A stretch of 13,230 bases of DNA, taken from the NCBI GenBank assembly GCA_014361085.1, contig JACIWG010000017.1, forward strand, positions 1-13,230, in the 5' to 3' direction. The notes under the pieces were generated by a model. The model saw only the letters and a list, made by a program, of their open reading frames with translations, was not told where the DNA came from and searched no databases. The stretch's first letter is position 1. Each line of letters starts with the position of its first letter. Position numbers and translations under genes: made by a program. Positions 6,547 to 12,077 of the stretch are shown here, piece by piece. Origin of the DNA: Nitrososphaeria archaeon. Its GTDB lineage: Archaea > Thermoproteota > Nitrososphaeria > JACIWG01.

Positions 6547-7375
6547 AAATTTTCCAATATATTTAGGCACACCATCATTTGATGGCAAAGATCTAGTTCT
6601 TAAGGAACGGACTTTGCCTGTTGGAATGGGTACACTATCACTATATTCAGCTGCATACTTGACCCTAGCGCATTTTAAAGGCGAATCTCCAACTCTCCTG
6701 ACAGTAGGAGATATAGGTAAAGCTGATGGAAGCAGAATACTTTATCAAAAGCTTACAGAAAAAATTGAAGAATTTAAACCAAATGTACTTACACTACATT
6801 ATGTTATGCCCATCATAACTTTAGCAAAGACATTAGCTTTAAAGTTGCAGAAAATGAGTCCTAAACCTATTGTTGTAGCTGATGCTGGATTCATGTACGC
6901 TTTTAAAGCATCTAAAATGGGGCATGTTTGTGATATATTTACACCTGACCCTGGGGAGATGGCTTTTTTAGCTGACAAGAATGCAGTACATCCAGCGTAT
7001 ATGGAAAGGCACTTGTTCGAAATAGACTCTATCGATGTCGAATCGCTTATTGAGAAGGTGAAGAATGTAGAGGGTCTACCAAAAATGCTTGTTATAAAGG
7101 GTGCCATAGACTATATTGTTTTAGATGGAAAAATACTTTTTAAGATAGATGATCCGATGGTACCTTCCCTAGAACCTATTGGTGGAACAGGAGACACTTT
7201 GACTGGAATTTTGACTGGCTTAATAGCTCATGGTCTATCACTAGAAAAGGCAGCATTCTATGCGTGTAAAATAAATAGGATTGCTGGACTATTATCTAAT
7301 CCCACGCCAAGAACAAGAGTAAACAAAATAATATCATATATTCCAAAAGCTATTGACATGGTACTAAAAATTTAG
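6512..7375 (+). CDS. Ribokinase-fold protein related to NAD(P)H-hydrate dehydratase
   Basis: 287 residues. Family marks of the YjeF C-terminal/NNRD dehydratase-kinase fold are PIVVADAG (120-126), FTPDPGEMAFL (143-153), MLVIKGAIDYIV (192-203) and the anion-hole/catalytic motif GGTGDTLTG with D228, followed by LIAHGLSLEKAA. Such enzymes use ATP or ADP to repair hydrated NAD(P)H. However, the first 90 residues (with TLPVGMGTLSLYS) differ from classic NNRD, there is no YjeF epimerase domain, and the gene overlaps a DUF3343 gene. A kinase acting on another small molecule in cofactor or S/Se metabolism is therefore equally possible. GGAGG lies about 11 bases upstream of ATG 6512. It converges on the next gene with a three-base gap. 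Confidence 0.7.
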   Translation: MKTLIVGTVPVENFPIYLGTPSFDGKDLVLKERTLPVGMGTLSLYSAAYLTLAHFKGESPTLLTVGDIGKADGSRILYQKLTEKIEEFKPNVLTLHYVMPIITLAKTLALKLQKMSPKPIVVADAGFMYAFKASKMGHVCDIFTPDPGEMAFLADKNAVHPAYMERHLFEIDSIDVESLIEKVKNVEGLPKMLVIKGAIDYIVLDGKILFKIDDPMVPSLEPIGGTGDTLTGILTGLIAHGLSLEKAAFYACKINRIAGLLSNPTPRTRVNKIISYIPKAIDMVLKI

Positions 7376-7378
7376 CTA

Positions 7379-7888
7379 CTAACTTCCTCCAAAATAGAAT
7401 CTTATAAAATCGAGTAATGGAACCATACCGTTTCCTTTACATAACGGACATGTAATAAACTCTTCTCCAACATTCTCTTCACTTGCAACATTCACTAAAA
7501 CTTTAAGATCTGAATGCTGTAGTGAACCGTAAAAATCGGGTACTGTAACAGTTCCACTAACACTCTTGTTCTCGTATGCACCAACATAAACGTTCCATGT
7601 AATTGTACTATATGTTTTATTACTTTTTGAATCAAAGGGTGTAACATAAACTTTTACAGTTAAGTTCCTGTCAACATTACTTTTTAAGTATACTGTAACA
7701 TCCCACCACTCGTAACCGCATGCAGTAGTAGTATAGTTTACAACAACACCTTCTAAGCTAACAACATTTGAATATGCCTTAATACTACCTTTTCCTTCAC
7801 ATTGTGGACAATCAACTTGCGCAACATCTAAGATGATAAAGCTGAATACCAGCACCAGAAATAATGCTATAAAAATTTTTCTTGCCAT
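7379..7888 (-). CDS. Secreted/anchored beta-rich protein with two separated CxxCxGxG zinc motifs
   Basis: 169 residues. A hydrophobic N-terminal segment (about 4-20) forms a signal or membrane anchor. Right after it comes CPQCEGKGS (C27, C30), and close to the C-terminus CPLCKGNGM (C147, C150). Both are half-sites of the DnaJ-type CxxCxGxG zinc finger. Between them is a domain of about 110 residues that looks all-beta (GVVVNYTTT, DVTVYLKS, LTVKVYVTP, SVSGTVTVPD) with several N-x-S/T sites and a lone C57. The two halves probably meet in space to bind one zinc and close the domain (inference). ATG 7888 is preferred over the adjacent TTG at 7891. I know no function for it; its location is likely outside the membrane. 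Confidence 0.65.
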   Translation of the reverse strand: MARKIFIALFLVLVFSFIILDVAQVDCPQCEGKGSIKAYSNVVSLEGVVVNYTTTACGYEWWDVTVYLKSNVDRNLTVKVYVTPFDSKSNKTYSTITWNVYVGAYENKSVSGTVTVPDFYGSLQHSDLKVLVNVASEENVGEEFITCPLCKGNGMVPLLDFIRFYFGGS

Positions 7889-7891
7889 CAA

Positions 7892-7910
7892 ACATAATCG
7901 AAAATTATGT
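7892..7910. promoter_or_regulatory. Palindrome between TATA box and start of the zinc-motif protein
   Basis: Perfect 7-base inverted repeat ACATAAT/ATTATGT around a 5-base centre. It lies just upstream of the start codon, over the expected transcription start. It is positioned like a repressor site, though short AT-rich palindromes can be chance. Confidence 0.35.
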
Positions 7911-7920
7911 CATATATAAA
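7911..7920 (-). promoter_or_regulatory. TATA box for the zinc-motif protein
   Basis: TTTATATATG on the minus strand, centred about 27 bases before ATG 7888. It implies a leaderless transcript. Confidence 0.45.
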
Positions 7921-7922
7921 TT

Positions 7923-7937
7923 TGTTCTTTTTGAACA
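7923..7937. promoter_or_regulatory. Second palindrome upstream of the same TATA box
   Basis: TGTTC-TTTTT-GAACA, a 5-base inverted repeat directly upstream of the BRE/TATA region. This is where archaeal activators or repressors often bind. Tentative. Confidence 0.3.
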
Positions 7938-8094
7938 TTATTCATCTTCCAACTTTACTAGAAGTGGCTAAGGTTTTATAAATTAATTAAATTAATAAAG
8001 TGTATACTTATACGTTTTGAGGTGACAATTACCTTCCAATATCCTAACCAAAGATAGTAACCTTTGTATAAGTAGATTTTAGAATCTTACAATC
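7938..8094. other. AT-rich intergenic region before the ATPase pseudogene
   Basis: No ORF, tRNA or snoRNA-like box is apparent. It holds AT-rich tracts (TTATAAATTAATTAAATTAA), a 12-base palindrome GTATACTTATAC at 8002-8013, and a TATA-like TGTATAAG at 8065-8072. That box is centred 26 bases before the ATG of the pseudogene. Confidence 0.4.
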
Positions 8095-8108
8095 ATGACT
8101 GTAAGATT
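8083..8108. repeat. Inverted repeat across the pseudogene start
   Basis: Perfect 9-base arms AATCTTACA (8083-8091) and TGTAAGATT (8100-8108) with an 8-base spacer that contains the ATG. It could be an operator, an RNA hairpin hiding the start, or a relic of the insertion that brought the gene. Confidence 0.5.
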
Positions 8109-8466
8109 TATAAATCGAAAAGCGAGTTGTCGATTTTAGAAAGATTGTATAAGGAAGAAAGGCCGCAACTGGTTATAGTTTATGGAAGACGAAGTGTTGG
8201 TAAAACAAGGCTACTTTTAGAATTTCTAGACGGCAAAAATGGCCTATATTTTTATGTTACAAGAGGTGGTGAAGAAACTATATTATGTGAACTGTCTAGG
8301 ATTGTAGAGTATGATTTTTTAAGAGATTTAGGTTTAAGGATTTTATATCATTTTTTTAGAATATTTGGCTAAAAGGTTTGAGGTAAAATCTGTTGTTGTG
8401 ATAGACGAATTCCAAAGGTTATGTGAGATGGATGGCACTATCTCGTATATTCAAAAATTTTTGTAG
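8095..8466 (+). pseudogene. Broken archaeal P-loop ATPase (Arch_ATPase family) fragment
   Basis: The frames together spell the N-terminal part of an archaeal AAA+ ATPase. They read MTVRFINRK (ATG 8095), then SILERLYKEE after a one-base loss near 8120. The Walker A motif GRRSVGKTRLL and LYFYVTRGGEE follow. After another shift near 8340-8360 comes LEYLAKRFEVKS with the Walker B motif VVVIDEFQRL, ending in a TAG at 8464-8466. Intact members are roughly 350-450 residues and include sensor and C-terminal domains. Those are missing here because the next gene begins 50 bases on. This family is multicopy and often decays in archaeal genomes. A short TTG-started frame (8127-8372) inside it is not a real gene. 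Confidence 0.75.
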
Positions 8467-8516
8467 TGATATTACAAAGTTTTCCTTTCTAAAAATTTAT
8501 CTAAGCGTATAGTGCC

Positions 8517-10160
8517 TTATTTTGCTAGATCCCTTGGCCCACCCCAAACTATAGGTACATGAATAACTGCAGGCCTTTTACAGTTAAAACCTTCAATGAT
8601 AGCCTTCTTTAAACTTACAGCATCTTCTACAAAAAAGCCTTTTGCACCAAAAGCTTCAGCAACCCTATCATATCTTATATTTGGAAGATAGCTTGCAATA
8701 ACACCCTCTTCTCCAACCAAACGCTTCTGGCTACTGACAACAATACCCCATGCCTCGTCAACAGCCACTACAGAAACAAAATGTATGCCATGTTTAATAG
8801 CAGTATAGATTTCTCCTAAAGTAAATCCAAACGCTCCATCACCAGATAAAAGTAAAACCTTCTTATCGGGAAAAGCCAGTTTAGCTCCAATAGCTCCAGG
8901 CAAACCCCATCCAACAACACCACTCGCACCACATGTTATCCAATTTCTTGGATAGCTTTCAGCAAGCATGTGAACCCATTGACCAATATTTCCTCCATCA
9001 ACCAAAAATACTGTATTGCTTGTGAAAGATTTAATCGCTTCAACCAATCCTTTACCAGTTAGTTTACCATCAATTTCATTTGGAACATTCTCAAACTTTT
9101 CTCTAAATGTCAGATACCTTTTTCTAGCCTCAGCTATCCAATCATTTTTAGGTTGAATACCCCTTCTAAGGGCTGCATCCTTAATCTTCATGAATGTTAT
9201 TTTTGGTTCCGTTATGATAGAAACATCAGGGTCAACACCTTGAAACATCTGTTGTATGTCAAAATCAATTCTAATAATCTTCGCATCCTCTCTAATATTG
9301 GGTGGTGTAAGAAATCCTATTCTATAATCAACACGTGCTCCAACCAAAATTATTAGGTCCGCATCACTTAAAAGCTTTGGACTACCACTTGCAGCACCTA
9401 TAACTCCCATAAAGTTAATGCTAGGCTTATCAACAACCCCACGATCCCAAATTGGCACCATAAAAGGTATAGAAAAGGTTTCAGCAAACTCTAAAACCTT
9501 TTCAGCAGCCTCTTTTCCATAATAAAAAAGATTTCCTCCCAAAATGAGAAGAGGCTTAAATGACCTATTTAAGAGTTCAATGACCTCCCCTATAATATCA
9601 TCCCTTATCTGGCCTAAAGCTGAAACACTTTCCACTATCGGCTTACCAAAATCTATCTCATTAACTTCTTCTCTTAAAACATTTTCAGGGACTGTAAGAT
9701 GAACAGGGCCAGTTGTGCCAGTCAATGCAAAAGAAATTGCTTGCCTTAACTTGAAAACCAGTTCTTCACAAGAATTTACGGTCTCAGAATATTTGCAAAC
9801 TGGTGATGCAAGTCTAACTTGATCAAATTCTTGGAAAACACCTTTACCACAGCCATATCCACTACTTGCACCAGTAATTAGAAGAACAGGCGCTTTATCA
9901 AAGTATGAATTAACCAAGCCAGATAAGGCCATAGCATGTGCAACACCACTACTAACAATGCAAACTCCTATCCTTCCAGTAAGTCTAGCATATGTGTCAG
10001 CAATATATGCTGCAGCCTGCTCATGGCGAACATCGATAAGCCTTATGCCAGCTTTAACAAGCTCAGGATATAGGAGATGTAGTCCATTACCACATAAGGT
10101 TGAAACAAAATCTACTCCAATGTTCTTTAATGTTTTTGCAATAAATTCAGCACCATTCAA
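8517..10160 (-). CDS. Thiamine-diphosphate enzyme of the acetolactate synthase / oxalyl-CoA decarboxylase superfamily
   Basis: 547 residues with all three domains. The PYR domain has the catalytic glutamate in RHEQAAAYIADTYARLTG (E47) and GPVHLTVPENV. The middle Rossmann-like domain has LLILGGN and ADLIILVGARVD. The PP domain has the cofactor motif GDG (440-442) followed 24 residues later by VD (467-468) instead of the usual NN. D468 would take the metal-ligand place, as in the ND variants of the superfamily, while V467 is unusual. Substrate specificity cannot be read. Candidates are acetolactate synthesis, 2-hydroxyacyl-CoA cleavage or 2-oxoacid decarboxylation. No regulatory subunit or branched-chain gene is adjacent, which argues against plain acetolactate synthase. 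The start is TTG 10160; the only ATG nearby is out of frame and an in-frame stop lies four codons upstream of the TTG. Confidence 0.85.
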   Translation of the reverse strand: MNGAEFIAKTLKNIGVDFVSTLCGNGLHLLYPELVKAGIRLIDVRHEQAAAYIADTYARLTGRIGVCIVSSGVAHAMALSGLVNSYFDKAPVLLITGASSGYGCGKGVFQEFDQVRLASPVCKYSETVNSCEELVFKLRQAISFALTGTTGPVHLTVPENVLREEVNEIDFGKPIVESVSALGQIRDDIIGEVIELLNRSFKPLLILGGNLFYYGKEAAEKVLEFAETFSIPFMVPIWDRGVVDKPSINFMGVIGAASGSPKLLSDADLIILVGARVDYRIGFLTPPNIREDAKIIRIDFDIQQMFQGVDPDVSIITEPKITFMKIKDAALRRGIQPKNDWIAEARKRYLTFREKFENVPNEIDGKLTGKGLVEAIKSFTSNTVFLVDGGNIGQWVHMLAESYPRNWITCGASGVVGWGLPGAIGAKLAFPDKKVLLLSGDGAFGFTLGEIYTAIKHGIHFVSVVAVDEAWGIVVSSQKRLVGEEGVIASYLPNIRYDRVAEAFGAKGFFVEDAVSLKKAIIEGFNCKRPAVIHVPIVWGGPRDLAK

Positions 10161-10191
10161 GGTTATTCGCTTTCATGAAAAATAAATATTA

Positions 10192-10199
10192 TATTTAAG
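10192..10199 (-). promoter_or_regulatory. TATA box for the thiamine-diphosphate enzyme
   Basis: CTTAAATA on the minus strand, centred about 35 bases before the TTG start. It predicts a leader of around 9 bases without a ribosome site. Confidence 0.4.
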
Positions 10200-10213
10200 C
10201 TTTGTTGCTTAAA
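10194..10213. promoter_or_regulatory. Palindrome in the divergent promoter region
   Basis: Perfect 7-base arms TTTAAGC (10194-10200) and GCTTAAA (10207-10213) with a TTTGTT centre. The left arm overlaps the TATA box of the minus-strand gene, so a bound repressor would block it. A possible shared operator for both divergent genes. Confidence 0.4.
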
Positions 10214-10235
10214 GCAAACAATTTTTAACTTAAAA

Positions 10236-10243
10236 CTTATAAG
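10236..10243 (+). promoter_or_regulatory. Possible TATA box for the 99-residue protein
   Basis: CTTATAAG, centred about 29 bases before ATG 10269. A more upstream box near 10224-10232 (TTTAACTTA) would instead leave a leader with the GAAGGT site at 10255-10260. Confidence 0.3.
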
Positions 10244-10268
10244 TTATTTGAGCCGAAGGTATAAAAGT

Positions 10269-10568
10269 ATGTTTTGGCAGAAGGAGTTTTCAGAAGATGA
10301 CAAGAATAAACTTATTGAAAAGATTGCAAAGAAAATTGTAGAAAAACGTTTGGAGGTGCCAGCCATTTTCTTCCTAGAATCTATAAAGCCTGTTGCATTC
10401 GTTGGCACTCAGATAAGCTACATCATTTTTGCGCCATTCCTTTACCTGCTTGGGCCTGAAAGTTTTAATTACTTGAGTATATTTGAAAAAAGAGAAGATA
10501 TAGAGAAGCTTCTCTCTAAAATTGAAGAACTGTCTGAATCTAACAAAGAAAAGGAAAAGAGTATATAA
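10269..10568 (+). CDS. Small conserved protein of unknown function
   Basis: 99 residues. A charged N-terminal helix (DDKNKLIEKIAKKIVEKRLE) is followed by VPAIFFLESIKP (30-41), a hydrophobic middle (42-62, with FAPFLYLLGP), then the pattern YLSIFEKREDIEKLLSKIEEL and a lysine-rich tail. I believe similar proteins, with an ETPAxxFLE-like core and a RENxExLIxxIE tail, occur in thermophilic archaea and some bacteria without known function; this is recall, not a search. It may associate with the membrane through the hydrophobic middle. ATG 10269 has GAAGGT eight bases upstream and is preferred over TTG 10248. It converges on the minus-strand operon, two bases apart. Confidence 0.6.
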   Translation: MFWQKEFSEDDKNKLIEKIAKKIVEKRLEVPAIFFLESIKPVAFVGTQISYIIFAPFLYLLGPESFNYLSIFEKREDIEKLLSKIEELSESNKEKEKSI

Positions 10569-10570
10569 TT

Positions 10571-10930
10571 CTATTTTTCCGAAATTTTTTCAATTAATAT
10601 TAGAATAAGTCCAGCTGTTATTATAGGAGCAAATGTCAGAATTGGGCTAAAGAACGTGTTGTATACCAAAGATAACATAAGTTCAGAGAAGGCGGCGATA
10701 ATAACGGCGTATACTATAATCTGTTTGTATCCTGCTTTTCCAGTTCTTTTTATCAAAAGCTTTAAAGAAATAATCCCAATAAATGTGCATATTAGGTAAT
10801 TTGCAAGCACAAAATAATTTGGGTCCATGGAAAAATATCCGAGGATGTTCAAGGCTAGGATTGTTGAAGAAAAAAAGAATAATGCACTAACAAAATAGTC
10901 AAAATAGTAGCTTTCATTCTTATTTGACAA
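10571..10930 (-). CDS. Small four-helix membrane protein, unknown
   Basis: 119 residues from TTG 10930. Hydrophobic segments are near residues 11-31, 40-59, 70-90 and 95-112; the short loops and the tail (IEKISEK) are charged. No recognised motif. It is the last gene of the operon with the KOW-domain and GlmL-like genes. The start chosen here uses GGTGA (10939-10935), which includes the stop of the upstream gene, four bases before TTG. An earlier TTG at 10945 would add five residues and overlap the upstream gene, but lacks a ribosome site. A membrane link for the two upstream soluble proteins is possible but only inferred from position. Confidence 0.55.
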   Translation of the reverse strand: MSNKNESYYFDYFVSALFFFSSTILALNILGYFSMDPNYFVLANYLICTFIGIISLKLLIKRTGKAGYKQIIVYAVIIAAFSELMLSLVYNTFFSPILTFAPIITAGLILILIEKISEK

Positions 10931-10934
10931 TAAA

Positions 10935-10939
10935 TCACC
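10935..10939 (-). promoter_or_regulatory. Ribosome binding site overlapping the KOW-protein stop
   Basis: GGTGA on the minus strand, then TTTA, then TTG at 10930. It has the same layout as the site between the two transporter halves and decides the start of the small membrane protein. Confidence 0.45.
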
Positions 10940-12071
10940 AGTCAAAAAGCTCTATATTCGCACGAGGCACCTTTACTCTCCTACCATCCTGCAATTCTAT
11001 AATCGCAACTCTAACCTTACATTCTGCTTCAACGCAATCGATTTCTATCGGCAAATCAACTACTTTGCCTAAGCATCCAAAGTAGGGGTGCCTTATTATT
11101 CTAACCTTTGTTCCAGGCCTTATACTACTCGATAATATTTCTGACTCTTCTTCACATTCTTCTTTTTTAAGTGGGATTATTATTTCCGGCCTTATTACTC
11201 CAGCCCTTATTTGTGTTGCACCATTTATAGAAGCCATGTATCCTTCAAAAGTTTTAAGAATATTAAAGGTTTTTTTAGCCATTTCAAGTTTCCCAAATCC
11301 TTCAGTTAATATTATTGTTAATGGTAAATTCTCGTGCCCTGTTATAGCAACCCCTATCTCATAGCCTAAAATTTCTTTAATTTGCTTAAACGCTAGGCCT
11401 CCAACTATAAGTCCTTTAGCTCCATAATCGATTGCCTTTTTTATGGCTTCAAATTTTGCAGTTGCTCCTCCAACAATAATTTTTCCTCTACAATTTTCGT
11501 TAATATCTTCTGGCAAAATTTCATGTGATGGCTCCTTGACGGCCACATATATTTCACCCTTCTTTTCACCTCCAATTCCAAAAATACCTTCTATCAAGGC
11601 TGCTTTAGTTTCAACTGTAACCGCTTCATTTGATAGGACATCAACTACTACACCTGGAATATATGCGTCGATTTCAATTTTAGTTGGTTCTGCCCTAATA
11701 CTTATATTTCCCGTTGCTTGAGAAAGGTATTCTATTTTTCCCTTTATAGGTGATCTTACATATTTTGTTGTTAATCCAAAAAAGCCTTTCCTAAAGGCTA
11801 AAATTTCATCCTTATCCACTTTTTCACCCAATTTTTTAACCATGTATCTTTCAATTTCCTCAGGTTCAATTTCTAAAATGCTTGCAGCATTAACAATCTG
11901 AACCTCTCCAGGAATCTGTGTTCTTGCAACTATATCATCTTGCGTGACATTCTCACCTTTTTTTACCAGTATTTCACCCGGTAATGGAAGTCTTCTTTCT
12001 TTCCTTAAGGTTGTGCACCAGCAAACCCTTAATCCTGGTGTATATGCGTGTGTAGAATATGTGCTACTCAT
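10935..12071 (-). CDS. KOW/barrel-domain partner of a GlmL-like protein
   Basis: 378 residues. The N-terminus holds a CWC motif (C17, C19) and a block LPLPGEILVKKGENVTQDD that recalls biotinyl/lipoyl-type barrels. A second barrel-like stretch follows (YVRSPIKGKIEYLSQATG, 104-121). The middle has GIFGIGGEKKGEIYVAV and an alpha/beta domain (KIIVGGATAKFEAIKKAIDYGAKGLIVGG). The C-terminus is a KOW/SH3-like domain (about 318-378: RPGTKVRIIRHPYFGCLGKVVDLP, ending VKVPRANIELFDW). From memory, similar proteins sit beside glutamate-mutase-L-like genes in Chloroflexi-type bacteria and some archaea, without known activity. ATG 12071 has AGGTGA six bases upstream, overlapping the stop of the GlmL-like gene. 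The two are clearly an operon. Confidence 0.65.
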   Translation of the reverse strand: MSSTYSTHAYTPGLRVCWCTTLRKERRLPLPGEILVKKGENVTQDDIVARTQIPGEVQIVNAASILEIEPEEIERYMVKKLGEKVDKDEILAFRKGFFGLTTKYVRSPIKGKIEYLSQATGNISIRAEPTKIEIDAYIPGVVVDVLSNEAVTVETKAALIEGIFGIGGEKKGEIYVAVKEPSHEILPEDINENCRGKIIVGGATAKFEAIKKAIDYGAKGLIVGGLAFKQIKEILGYEIGVAITGHENLPLTIILTEGFGKLEMAKKTFNILKTFEGYMASINGATQIRAGVIRPEIIIPLKKEECEEESEILSSSIRPGTKVRIIRHPYFGCLGKVVDLPIEIDCVEAECKVRVAIIELQDGRRVKVPRANIELFDW

Positions 12072-12077
12072 ACCTTA

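Noticed and set aside
7938..8094. Possible small RNA or tRNA in the intergenic region
   Set aside because: No T-loop GTTCRANNC sequence, no C/D boxes and no GC-rich stems; only AT-rich tracts and short palindromes.
8127..8372. Short TTG-started ATPase gene of 81 residues
   Set aside because: It is the middle part of a longer frameshifted ATPase whose start and Walker B motif lie in other frames.
10248..10268. TTG 10248 start adding seven residues to the 99-residue protein
   Set aside because: It lies within the likely promoter/leader and has no ribosome site; ATG 10269 has GAAGGT upstream.
11443..11721. Plus-strand open frame of 92 codons opposite the KOW protein
   Set aside because: Shadow of the real gene; Ser/Pro/Ile-rich composition and no start signals.
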